This document shows, one piece after another, positions 52,136 through 60,406 of a stretch of DNA of 64,000 nt. Location: positions 1 through 64,000 of the forward strand of contig VGBT01000008.1 of NCBI GenBank assembly GCA_016870395.1, read 5' to 3'. Source of the stretch: Actinomycetota bacterium. Its GTDB lineage: Bacteria; Actinomycetota; Acidimicrobiia; IMCC26256; JAENVU01. How positions within the stretch are numbered: the stretch's first letter is position 1; each line of letters begins with the position of its first letter. The notes below the pieces were generated by a model. That model made no database searches. It was not told the DNA's origin and saw only the letters and a list, made by a program, of their open reading frames with translations. The position numbers and the translations under genes were made by a program.

Positions 52136-53590
52136 GTGCCCCGCACCGTCCCCTTGCGCGGCGTGATCGAGGGCTTCTACGGCACTCCGTGGACCCCCGA
52201 GGCGCGCATCGCCACCGTCGAGCTGCTCGGTGCGCACGGGATGAACGCGTACGTCTACGCCCCCAAGGACGACCCGCGCCACCGGGCCGAGTGGCGGGAG
52301 CCCTACGACGCCGAGGCAGCCGCGGCGTTCGCCGACCTGGCTCGTGCGGGCGAGGCCTCCGGGGTGGAGATCGGCTTCGCGCTCTCCCCCGGACTCGACG
52401 TCGACTACGGGTCGACGGTAGACCGCGACGCACTCGCCGGCAAGCTCGACGCGGTGCGCGGGCTCGGCATCGACTGGCTCGTGCTCGCGCTCGACGACAT
52501 CCCGATGCGCGACGGGCTGGCCGCAGAGCAGGCCGAGCTGACCGCCTGGCTGGTGGACCGCTGCGCCGGGGCCCGGGTCACCCTCGTGCCGACCGAGTAC
52601 CTCGGCACCCGTCCCAGTCCGTACCTGTCCACGCTGGCCGCCGGGCTACCCGACGGCGTCGACGTGATGTGGACCGGGCCCACCGTCTGCTCGCCCACGA
52701 TCAGCGCCGCGGATGCCCGCGGCTGGGCGGTCGCGCTCGGCGGTCGCCGCCCGGTCGTCTGGGACAACTACCCGGTCAACGACGCCACGATGAGCCGGGC
52801 GCTGCACCTCGGCCCGTACCGCGGGCGGGAAGCCGCGCTCACCGACGAGGTCGACGGGATCCTCTGCAACCCGATGACCCAGGCCCGCGCGTCGTGGGTG
52901 GCGATCCTCACCGCGGCCGAGTACCTGCGTGACCCGGCGGGCTACGACGAAGCGGCGGCGTGGGAGCGTGCCCTCGACACCGTGGGCGGTCCGAACGCCG
53001 TGCCGTTGCGCGCTCTGGCCACGGCTTGTGCGGACTCCCCCGTCGCGCCGCCGGACCGGATGCCACTGGCGGGCCTGCTCGACCGGTTGGAGGCCGTGCT
53101 CGCGGACCGGAGCGACCCCTCGGCACCGGCTCCCACCCTGGCCGCGGTGCGGGAGCACCTCGAGGCCGTGCAGCGGGCACCGGCCGACTGGCCGATCGGC
53201 GACCCGCTGCGCACCGAGGTCGCGCCCTGGCTTACCGCGACGGGTGCGGCGGCCGCGGCTGGGCTCGCGGCCGTCAGGCTCGTCGAACGGTGCAACGCGC
53301 CCGAGCCCGGCTCGGCTGAGTCGCTCATGCAACACGCGTTCGGCGTGCTGTACCTGTGGGACGGAGTGCGCCGCGTGCGTGAGACCGTCTTCGGACCGCG
53401 GTTCGCGGTCTACGCGGCGATCGTTCAGCGCGCCGACGGGTCGCCCGCGCTCGACGTGTCGGAGGCGCTACGCGAGGACGCCAACGCGATCGACCGTTGC
53501 TGCCGGCTCGCGCTGGCGGAGTACAGAAGATGGGCCGGGATGCCGATGACCTCCGAGTCCGAACGGCGAGACCCGAGGAACGCCGCGTGA
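52136..53590 (+). CDS. GH84 family beta-N-acetylglucosaminidase (O-GlcNAcase/hyaluronidase-like)
   Basis: 484 aa from GTG 52136. GVIEGFYGTPWT is the family opening, then MNAYVYAPKDDPRHRAEWREPY. The catalytic Asp pair is in LVLALDDIP (~119-121), and VMWTGPTVCS and WDNYPVND complete the barrel site. The C-terminal ~200 residues are helical. No signal peptide is seen, so it is probably cytoplasmic. Adjacent nagA supports GlcNAc release and recycling. A TAGCGT box 7 bases upstream of the GTG suggests a possible leaderless start. Confidence 0.85.
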   Translation: MPRTVPLRGVIEGFYGTPWTPEARIATVELLGAHGMNAYVYAPKDDPRHRAEWREPYDAEAAAAFADLARAGEASGVEIGFALSPGLDVDYGSTVDRDALAGKLDAVRGLGIDWLVLALDDIPMRDGLAAEQAELTAWLVDRCAGARVTLVPTEYLGTRPSPYLSTLAAGLPDGVDVMWTGPTVCSPTISAADARGWAVALGGRRPVVWDNYPVNDATMSRALHLGPYRGREAALTDEVDGILCNPMTQARASWVAILTAAEYLRDPAGYDEAAAWERALDTVGGPNAVPLRALATACADSPVAPPDRMPLAGLLDRLEAVLADRSDPSAPAPTLAAVREHLEAVQRAPADWPIGDPLRTEVAPWLTATGAAAAAGLAAVRLVERCNAPEPGSAESLMQHAFGVLYLWDGVRRVRETVFGPRFAVYAAIVQRADGSPALDVSEALREDANAIDRCCRLALAEYRRWAGMPMTSESERRDPRNAA

Positions 53591-54306
53591 TCTCGATCGT
53601 GATGCCCGCCTACAACGAGGCCGGGCTCCTCGGCCCGAGCGCGCGGGAGGTCGTCGACGGGATGCGCGCGCTCGGCGAGTCCTTCGAGGTGCACATCGTC
53701 GAGAACGGGTCCACCGACGGGACGCCGGCCATCGCGGCTCGCATCGCCGAGGCGCTTCCGGAGGTCGAGGTGCACTCGATGAGGGTGGCGGACTACGGCG
53801 AAGCGCTGCGCACAGGGCTGCTGGCCTCACGGGGCGAGATCGGCGTCGTCTTCGACGTCGACTTCTACGACCTCGAGTTCCTCAAGGCCGCGCTCGACGT
53901 GCTCGACGCGGGCGGCGACCCGAGTGGGCCGGTCGTCGTGGTGGGCTCCAAGCGGGCGCCCGGGTCGCGCGACGAGCGGTCGCCGCTGCGCCGCGCGGCC
54001 ACCTCGGTGTTCACCTGGATCCTGCACCGCGGCTTCGGGCTCTCGCTCTCGGACACGCACGGCATGAAGGTGCTCAACCTCGGGGTGCTGCGCCCGGCGC
54101 TGCAAGCCTGCCGCCTCGGCGCCGACCTGTTCGACACCGAGCTGATCATCCGGGCCGAGCGCAGCGGCTGGCGGGTCGCGGAGATCCCGGTCACGGTGCG
54201 CGAGCTCCGCCCGGCGCGCACCTCCATCGCCCGGCGCGTGCCGCGCACGCTGGTCGGCCTCGCGCGACTCCGACTCGCGGTCGGCCGCGCGCCGCGGCAG
54301 ACCTGA
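53587..54306 (+). CDS. GT2-family glycosyltransferase
   Basis: 239 aa from GTG 53587 (overlaps the GH84 stop). The GT-A fold reads ISIVMPAYNEAGLLGPSAREVVDGM, HIVENGSTDGTPAIA, and DVDFYD where DxD is expected (DVD), then DTHGMKVLNLGVL. It resembles polyprenyl-phosphate sugar transferases but lacks membrane helices. Sits between an amino-sugar hydrolase and deacetylase. Confidence 0.8.
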   Translation: MISIVMPAYNEAGLLGPSAREVVDGMRALGESFEVHIVENGSTDGTPAIAARIAEALPEVEVHSMRVADYGEALRTGLLASRGEIGVVFDVDFYDLEFLKAALDVLDAGGDPSGPVVVVGSKRAPGSRDERSPLRRAATSVFTWILHRGFGLSLSDTHGMKVLNLGVLRPALQACRLGADLFDTELIIRAERSGWRVAEIPVTVRELRPARTSIARRVPRTLVGLARLRLAVGRAPRQT

Positions 54307-54313
54307 GCCGCGC

Positions 54314-55420
54314 GTGACCGCCACCGTCCTCGCCGCTCGCAACCGCTGGGTCGCGGTCGAAGACGGGCTCGTCGTCGACGAGGGCTTCGAACGCCCTCCT
54401 GCCGGTGCCGTCGCGCTCGGCGACGTCTGGCTCCTCTCCGGCTTCGTCGATCTCCAGTGCAACGGGGTCGGCGACGTCGACTTCATGACCGCGGAGCTCG
54501 ACGGGTTCCGGGCGGCCGGGGCCGCGCTGGTGCGCACCGGCGTCACCTCGTACCTCCCGACGCTCGTCAGCGCACCGCTCGACCGCTACGGCCCGGCACT
54601 CGATCGCGTCGCCGACGCGCAAGCCGACGCGGTCGGTTCCGGTCTGCCCCGCATCGAGGGCGTCCACCTGGAGGGTCCGTTCCTCGGCGGCGCACCCGGA
54701 GCCCACCCACCCGAGCTGCTCCGGCCGATGGACGTCGAATGGCTCGCCGCGCTCCTCGACGCCCACCCGGGACTCGTCCGGCTGGTCACCCTCGCGCCCG
54801 AGGCGGATCCCGGCCTCGCCGGCATCCGCATGCTGCGCGACCGCGGCGTTGCGGTCGCGCTCGGCCACTCGCGCTGCAGCTACGACGAGGCGCTCGCGGC
54901 AGCAGCGGCCGGGGCGACGCTCGTTACCCACGTCTTCAACGGCATGGGCCCGCTCCACCACCGCGCGCCCGGGCTCGTGAACGCCGCGCTCGACCCGGGC
55001 ACGGGTCTGACGCCCACCCTCATCGCCGACCTCGTGCACCTGCATCCGTCGGTGGTTCGACTGGTGATGGCGGTCACGAGTGCGATCTTGGTCACCGACC
55101 GGGTGGCGACCGGCGTCGATTCCTTCGGGCAGCACGTGGGCGAGCGCGACGGCGCGGCGTTCCTCTCCGACGGCACCCTCACCGGATCCACGCTCACGAT
55201 GGACCGAGCCGTCCGCAACGCGGTCCGGGAAGGCGTCGAGCCCGAGACGGCCTTCGACGCCGCGTCCGGCACGCCTGCCGACGAACTCGACCTCGACGTC
55301 TACGCCTCGTCGACGGAGGGCGGGCGCGCGGACCTGGTGGCCCTCGACCGGGAGACCCTCGAGGTCGAGGGCGTCTGGTGCAGCGGCCAGCGGGCGTACA
55401 CGCGTCGGCGCGAACCGTGA
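54314..55420 (+). CDS. nagA: N-acetylglucosamine-6-phosphate deacetylase
   Basis: 368 aa from GTG 54314. LSGFVDLQCNG (metal-site opening with Gln for the usual His), IEGVHLEGPFLGGAPGAHPPELL with the catalytic Glu, VALGHSRCSYDEALAAAAAGATLVTHVFNGMGPLHHRAPG with His ligands, and a substrate loop are all present. It deacetylates GlcNAc-6-P, the step after GlcNAc release and phosphorylation. It lies 7 bases after the GT2 stop. Confidence 0.9.
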   Translation: MTATVLAARNRWVAVEDGLVVDEGFERPPAGAVALGDVWLLSGFVDLQCNGVGDVDFMTAELDGFRAAGAALVRTGVTSYLPTLVSAPLDRYGPALDRVADAQADAVGSGLPRIEGVHLEGPFLGGAPGAHPPELLRPMDVEWLAALLDAHPGLVRLVTLAPEADPGLAGIRMLRDRGVAVALGHSRCSYDEALAAAAAGATLVTHVFNGMGPLHHRAPGLVNAALDPGTGLTPTLIADLVHLHPSVVRLVMAVTSAILVTDRVATGVDSFGQHVGERDGAAFLSDGTLTGSTLTMDRAVRNAVREGVEPETAFDAASGTPADELDLDVYASSTEGGRADLVALDRETLEVEGVWCSGQRAYTRRREP

Positions 55421-55512
55421 GCTCCGGCAACGTCGTGCGCGGGCTCGGCGGTCGCCCGGCGTTGGAACGGCTGGAGGACCTGGCCGCCGCGTCCACGGAC
55501 GCCGATCTCTGA
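55417..55512 (+). CDS. Very small ORF coupled to nagA
   Basis: 31 aa from GTG 55417, overlapping the nagA stop in GTGA: VSSGNVVRGLGGRPALERLE, then DLAAASTDADL. Natural-looking but too short to assign; it may be a remnant of a larger gene. Confidence 0.3.
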   Translation: MSSGNVVRGLGGRPALERLEDLAAASTDADL

Positions 55513-55584
55513 GCCCCTTCGGCGGGTACGCCAGGTAGCGCAGCCCGCCTTCTAGCATCGGCGCAGCGGACTGAAAGGGGCCCC

Positions 55585-57570
55585 ATGACGGTCGACGACC
55601 TCGAGCAGCGCGGCATCAACACGATCCGCGGCCTCGCGATGGACGCGGTGCAGCAGGCCAACTGCGGCCACCCCGGCACCGCGATGGCCCTCGCGCCCCT
55701 GGCGCACGTGCTGTTCACCCGCGTCATGACCTACGACGCGACCGATCCGGCGTGGCCCGACCGAGACCGCTTCGTGCTCTCCGCGGGCCACGCGTCGATG
55801 CTGCTGTACTCGATGCTGCACCTCACCGGGTTCGGCCTCGAGCTCGACGACCTGCGCGACTTCCGCCAGTGGGGCTCGCGCACGCCCGGGCACCCCGAGT
55901 ACTGGCACACGCCGGGGGTGGAGCTCACCACCGGTCCCCTCGGTCAGGGCATCGGCAACGCAGTGGGCATCGCGCTCGCGGAGGCCAACCTGCGCGAGCG
56001 GTTCGGTTCCGCGGCGTGCGACCACCGCGTGTTCGCGATCTGCGGCGACGGCGACCTCTCTGAGGGCGTGAGCCACGAAGCGGCGTCGCTCGCCGGCCAC
56101 CTCGGGCTCGGGCGCCTCGTGGCGGTCTACGACGACAACCACATCACGATCGACGGGCCAACGGAGATCGCGCTTACCGACGACGCGGTCGGGCGCTTCC
56201 GGGCCTACGGCTGGCACGTCGTCGAGCTGGGCGAGGTGGCCAACGACCTCGACGCGCTTGAGCGCGGCCTCGCCGAGGGGATCGCCGAGGCCGACCGCCC
56301 CAGCCTCCTCGTGCTGCGCAGCCACATCGGCTGGCCGTCGCCACGTTTCACCGACTCGCCGAAGGCGCACGGCGAGGCGCTCGGGGAGGACGAGGTGCGG
56401 GCGGTCAAGGAGATCCTGGGTATGGATCCCGACGCGCACTTCGCAGTGGCCGACGACGTGCTCGCGATGTACCGCGACGCCGGCCGCCGTGGCGCGGCGG
56501 CGCGCACGGAGTGGGAGGCGCGACGCGGAGCGTTCGCCACGGGCGAGCCGGCGCTCGCCGCGGAGCACGACGCCTGTCTCGCGCAGGGCGGTCTCCCCGG
56601 CTGGGAGGCGAAGCTCCCGGTGTGGAGCCCCGGCGACGGCATCGCGACCCGCCAGGCGTGCAAGGCGGCGCTCGACGCGATCGTCGGCGTGGTGCCCGGC
56701 CTGGTGGGTGGGGGCGCCGACCTCACGGGGAACACCGGCACGGCCGTCCCCGACGCGGGGGTGATCGACACCCACCGCTTCGGGGGTCGCCAGGTGCACT
56801 TCGGCGTGCGCGAGCACGGCATGGGCGCAGTGCTGAACGGGATGTCGGTGGGCGGGCTCGTGCCCTTCGGCGGCACGTTCTTCGTGTTCAGCGACTACAT
56901 GCGCGGCGCCGTGCGGGTCGCCGCGCTCTCGGGCTACAAGGTCATGTTCGTCTGGTCGCACGACTCGATCGGGCTGGGCGAGGACGGCCCGACTCACCAA
57001 CCGGTCGAGCAGCTCGCCGCGATGAGGGCGATGCCCGGCATCCGCGTGATCCGCCCGGCCGACGCCAACGAGACGGCCCAGGCGTGGCGGGTGCACGTCG
57101 AGGGCGATGGCCCGACCGCGCTCGTGCTGAGCCGGCAGAAGGTGCCCGTGCTCGACGGCACCGCGGAGCGCGCCACCGCCGGGGTCGTGGCCGGGGCCTA
57201 CCCGCTGGTCGACGAGTCCGGCGCCCTCGAGCTGGTGCTCGTCGGGACGGGCTCGGAGGTGCAGCTCTGCGTCTCGGCCGCGTCGCGTCTTGCCGAGCGC
57301 GGCCTCGGCGTACGGGTCGTCTCGATGCCCTGCTGGGAGCTCTTCGCGGCGCGTCCCGACGACGAGCAGGCCGCGGTGCTGCCGCCGGGCGTCCCGACGC
57401 TCGCGGTCGAGGCCGCGGCGTCGTTCGGCTGGGACCGCTACGCGGACGACGTCGTCGGCCTCGACCGGTTCGGCGCTTCCGCTCCCGGGAACATCGCGCT
57501 GGAGCAGCTCGGTTTTACCGTCGACAACGTCGTCGCGCGCGCCGATGCGCTGCTCGCGCGCGACGCCTAG
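55585..57570 (+). CDS. tkt: Transketolase
   Basis: 661 aa. Typical text: GLAMDAVQQANCGHPGTAMALAP, the TPP site GDGDLSEGVSHEAASLAGHLGLGRLVAVYDDNHITIDG, PTHQPVEQLAAMRAMPGIRVIRPADANE, and the C-terminal EAAASFGWDRY. It moves two-carbon units between sugar phosphates with thiamine diphosphate. AAAGGGG lies upstream of ATG 55585. Transaldolase follows nine bases later. Confidence 0.96.
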   Translation: MTVDDLEQRGINTIRGLAMDAVQQANCGHPGTAMALAPLAHVLFTRVMTYDATDPAWPDRDRFVLSAGHASMLLYSMLHLTGFGLELDDLRDFRQWGSRTPGHPEYWHTPGVELTTGPLGQGIGNAVGIALAEANLRERFGSAACDHRVFAICGDGDLSEGVSHEAASLAGHLGLGRLVAVYDDNHITIDGPTEIALTDDAVGRFRAYGWHVVELGEVANDLDALERGLAEGIAEADRPSLLVLRSHIGWPSPRFTDSPKAHGEALGEDEVRAVKEILGMDPDAHFAVADDVLAMYRDAGRRGAAARTEWEARRGAFATGEPALAAEHDACLAQGGLPGWEAKLPVWSPGDGIATRQACKAALDAIVGVVPGLVGGGADLTGNTGTAVPDAGVIDTHRFGGRQVHFGVREHGMGAVLNGMSVGGLVPFGGTFFVFSDYMRGAVRVAALSGYKVMFVWSHDSIGLGEDGPTHQPVEQLAAMRAMPGIRVIRPADANETAQAWRVHVEGDGPTALVLSRQKVPVLDGTAERATAGVVAGAYPLVDESGALELVLVGTGSEVQLCVSAASRLAERGLGVRVVSMPCWELFAARPDDEQAAVLPPGVPTLAVEAAASFGWDRYADDVVGLDRFGASAPGNIALEQLGFTVDNVVARADALLARDA

Positions 57571-57579
57571 GAGGACCCC

Positions 57580-58677
57580 ATGGCCAGTGCCATCGCCCGA
57601 CTCAACGACTTCGGTCAGAGCCCCTGGTACGACAACATCACGCGCTCGCTGGTGCGGGAGGGCGGGTTGGCGGCGCTGGTCGCCGACGACGGGATCCGCG
57701 GTGTCACGTCGAACCCGACCATCTTCGAGAAGGCGATCGCGGGCGGCGAGGGCTACGACGACCAGCTCCTCGGCCTGCATCGTGACGGCACCGGGACAGA
57801 AGACGCGTTCTGGGCCCTCGCGGTCGACGACATCGGCCACGCCGCCGACATCCTGCGACCCGTGTACGACGCGCAGGGCGGGGGCGACGGGTTCGTTTCG
57901 ATCGAGGTCTCGCCGTTGCTCGCCCACGACACCGCGGCGACGATCGAACAGGCCGCGGCGCTGTTCGCACGCCTCGGGCGGCCGAACATCCTGGTCAAGA
58001 TTCCGGCAACCGTCGAAGGGGTGCCGGCGATAGAGGAGACGATCGCCGCCGGAATCAACGTCAACGTGACGTTGATTTTCAGCCTCCAGCGCCACGCCGA
58101 GGTCATCGAGGCGTACCTCCGCGGCCTCGAGCGTCTCGTGGCGTCGGGTGGCGACCCCGCGAAGGTCGCCTCCGTCGCCTCCTTCTTCGTGAGCCGGGTC
58201 GACACCGAGACCGACCGGCGCCTCGCGGCGGGCTCGCCGCTGCGCGGCCGGGCGGCGGTCGCCAACGCCAAGCTGGCCTACGAGCTGTTCCAGCAGCGGT
58301 TCGCGGGTGAGCGCTGGGACGCGCTCGCCGCGAAGGGAGCTCGCCTGCAGCGGCCGCTGTGGGCATCGACGTCCACGAAGAACCCGGCGTACTCCCCCAC
58401 GCTCTACGTCGACACGCTGGTCGGTTCCGACACCGTCAACACGCTTGCGCCGGCGTCCATCGACGCGCTGCACGACGGCGACGTGCTCCTGCGGGCCGAC
58501 ACCGTGACCGAGGACGTTGAAGGGGCGCACCAGGTGATGTCCGACCTCGCGGCCGCCGGGGTCTCCTACGACGATGTGACGGCCACGCTCGAGCGCGAAG
58601 GCGTCGCTTCGTTCGCACAGTCGTTCCGCGACCTGCTCGGCACCCTCGAGCGCAGGGTCGGCGAGCTCGGCGCGTAG
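57580..58677 (+). CDS. tal: Transaldolase
   Basis: 365 aa, actinobacterial long type. LNDFGQSPWYDNITRSLV, IRGVTSNPTIFEKAI and the Schiff-base Lys in NILVKIPATVEGVPAI (~139), then INVNVTLIFSLQRH. It transfers dihydroxyacetone in the non-oxidative pentose phosphate pathway with the adjacent transketolase. Its stop lies in a hairpin loop shared with the facing gene. Confidence 0.96.
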   Translation: MASAIARLNDFGQSPWYDNITRSLVREGGLAALVADDGIRGVTSNPTIFEKAIAGGEGYDDQLLGLHRDGTGTEDAFWALAVDDIGHAADILRPVYDAQGGGDGFVSIEVSPLLAHDTAATIEQAAALFARLGRPNILVKIPATVEGVPAIEETIAAGINVNVTLIFSLQRHAEVIEAYLRGLERLVASGGDPAKVASVASFFVSRVDTETDRRLAAGSPLRGRAAVANAKLAYELFQQRFAGERWDALAAKGARLQRPLWASTSTKNPAYSPTLYVDTLVGSDTVNTLAPASIDALHDGDVLLRADTVTEDVEGAHQVMSDLAAAGVSYDDVTATLEREGVASFAQSFRDLLGTLERRVGELGA

Positions 58678-58690
58678 CTCACGCGCCGAG
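58666..58690. terminator. Shared bidirectional hairpin over both stop codons
   Basis: CTCGGCGCG-TAGCTCA-CGCGCCGAG has a perfect 9-bp stem. The 7-nt loop holds the TAG of tal and part of the TCA (minus-strand TGA) of the facing methyltransferase-glycosylase gene, which ends one base away. The stem encodes LGA for both proteins. Confidence 0.65.
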
Positions 58691-59737
58691 TGCTGCTGCC
58701 GCGCGGAGGTGCTCGGTCAGCTCGCCGAGCGGGGTGCGGGCGTTGAGGCCACTCGTGTTGGGCATCACGTAGGTCGGGACGCCCGCGAACGGAGCGGGCT
58801 GGACGCCCGGCCGGGCACGGCGGTCGACCACCTCGCGATAGCCGGCAAGACCCACGAAGCACAGCGCTGCCGGCCGCAGCCACTCCACCAGGCGCGTGAG
58901 TCGCGCTGCGCCCTCGGCGTACTCATACCCCAAGAGCTCGTCGGCGCGTGCGGTGGCCCGCTTCACGAGGTCGGTCATGCCGACCCTGTTCACGCGCAAG
59001 GCGTGTGCGGGATCACGATCGACGGTGAGGATCCCGGCGCCGAGCGCCGCGGGCCAGAAGCGGTTTCCCGGGCGGGCGAAACCGATGCCGACGTCCGCGG
59101 CGTAGAGGCTCGGGTTCAACCCGCACACGAGGAGGCGCATCCCGGGACCGACGACGTCGGGCAGCATCCGCTCGCGGACGCACTCGGCGTCGAGCCACTC
59201 CTCGCCGTCGTCGCGCAAACCCTCGATCGAGAAGCCGGCACCGATGAGCACGTCCGCGAGTCGCGCCGCAGACCAGTACTCGAAGTGGCGCCCAGGGAAC
59301 TCGGTATCGGGCGCGGGCCCGATCCGATCCGAGGTCACGCGCAGGTGCAGCGGGGCGCCGACGACGAGCGCCCCGTGAAGGTCGGCCAGCGCGCGCGGGA
59401 GAGCAGCCATCGCGAGGTGCATGTAGACCTTGTTTGCCCAGGCACCGTGCAACGACGCGCGCCGCAGCGGCAGTGCGTCGACGGTCGCCTGCACGCGCAG
59501 CGCTCCGGGAGCATGGTCGACCACGAGGTCGAGCATCGCTCCGGCGGCGTCGAGTGCGAGCAGCGGTGCACCGAGTGCCGGGCCGTGCCAGCCGGGCCCG
59601 CACCCGAGATCGGCCCGCAAGGCTCCCGGCGCGCAGCGGGCCGCGAAACCGGCAGCGGGGTCGAGGGCCCCCGGCGACTTGCGCGTCGCCCACTCCGCTG
59701 CCCGCGTCTCGTAGACGTCCACCGTGCGCCGGTCCAT
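58679..59737 (-). CDS. Methyltransferase fused to mismatch/uracil DNA glycosylase-like domain
   Basis: 352 aa from ATG 59737. Residues 1-~180: class I SAM methyltransferase (LRADLGCGPGWHGPAL, then ALDAAGAMLD; ANKVYMHLA; FEYWSAARLADVLIGAGF). Residues ~190-352: UDG/Mug-like domain with MRLLVCGLNPSLYAADVGIGFARPGNRFWPA and the second motif VPTYVMPNTSGLNA. The GLNPS and NTSGLN motifs place it near MUG/TDG. The frame is continuous, so this is a genuine fusion. DNA repair or base modification is the likely theme; the methyltransferase target is unknown. Confidence 0.85.
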   Translation of the reverse strand: MDRRTVDVYETRAAEWATRKSPGALDPAAGFAARCAPGALRADLGCGPGWHGPALGAPLLALDAAGAMLDLVVDHAPGALRVQATVDALPLRRASLHGAWANKVYMHLAMAALPRALADLHGALVVGAPLHLRVTSDRIGPAPDTEFPGRHFEYWSAARLADVLIGAGFSIEGLRDDGEEWLDAECVRERMLPDVVGPGMRLLVCGLNPSLYAADVGIGFARPGNRFWPAALGAGILTVDRDPAHALRVNRVGMTDLVKRATARADELLGYEYAEGAARLTRLVEWLRPAALCFVGLAGYREVVDRRARPGVQPAPFAGVPTYVMPNTSGLNARTPLGELTEHLRAAAALGA

Positions 59738-59742
59738 CGCCG

Positions 59743-59748
59743 TATCAT
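59743..59748 (+). promoter_or_regulatory. Candidate -10 box for leaderless pgl transcript
   Basis: TATCAT ends 6 bases before ATG 59755, the spacing expected of leaderless actinobacterial transcripts. Only 17 bases separate the divergent starts at 59737 and 59755, so both genes must share this tiny region. No clear -35. Confidence 0.45.
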
Positions 59749-59754
59749 CCCGCG

Positions 59755-60396
59755 ATGGCGACGGTCTGCGAGGTGGGTAGCGTTCCCGAGGCGTTCGCCG
59801 ACCTGGTGGTGCAGCGCGCGCCCCGGTCGATCGCGCTCTCGGGCGGCGGGACCGCCACCGACTGCTACCGGGCCCTCCGAGCGCGGACGCCCGATTGGAG
59901 TGGCGTCGAGGTGTTCTTCGGCGACGAGCGCTCCGTGCCCGTCGACCATCCCGACAGCAACGAGGGGATGGCCCGGCGGGTGCTCCTCGAGGGGGCGATC
60001 CCCGCCGCGATCCACTCCCTCGCGACCGCCGGGACCACTCCAGAGGCTGCGGCCCTCGCCTACGACGGGCTGCTGTGCGGGTACGGCCCGCTCGATCTGG
60101 TCCACCTCGGGCTCGGCCCCGACGGCCATACCGCATCGCTCTTCCCGGGCTCGCCGGCGCTGGAGGTGTCCGACCGCCTCGTGATCGCCACGGGCGACGA
60201 CCTGCACCGGCACCCACGCCTGACCTTCACGTTCCCCGCGATCGCGTCCGCGCGGCTGGTCGTCTTCACGGTGGCGGGAACCGAGAAGCGCGATGCCCTC
60301 GCCGGCGTGCTCGCCGGCGACGTGGCCCTCCCGGCGGCGCGGGTCCGCGCCGGCGAGGTGGTGTTCCTCGCCGATGCCGCAGCACTGCGCGCGTAG
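59755..60396 (+). CDS. pgl: 6-phosphogluconolactonase
   Basis: 213 aa from ATG 59755. SIALSGGGTATDCYRALRAR, VEVFFGDERSVPVDHPDSNEGMARRVLLE and LDLVHLGLGPDGHTASLFPGS are the DevB/Pgl signatures. It hydrolyses 6-phosphogluconolactone in the oxidative pentose phosphate branch, matching tkt and tal nearby. Ten bases precede fbiC. Confidence 0.94.
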   Translation: MATVCEVGSVPEAFADLVVQRAPRSIALSGGGTATDCYRALRARTPDWSGVEVFFGDERSVPVDHPDSNEGMARRVLLEGAIPAAIHSLATAGTTPEAAALAYDGLLCGYGPLDLVHLGLGPDGHTASLFPGSPALEVSDRLVIATGDDLHRHPRLTFTFPAIASARLVVFTVAGTEKRDALAGVLAGDVALPAARVRAGEVVFLADAAALRA

Positions 60397-60406
60397 GCTG
60401 CGCAGC

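Noticed and set aside
55990-56020. GGTTCCGCGG in tkt as another palindrome copy
   Set aside because: Right arm absent and inside a conserved coding region; likely chance.
55552-58530. 992-aa minus-strand ORF opposite transketolase/transaldolase
   Set aside because: Antisense shadow of two well-supported genes; its text is Arg/Gly/Ala/His-rich without motifs.
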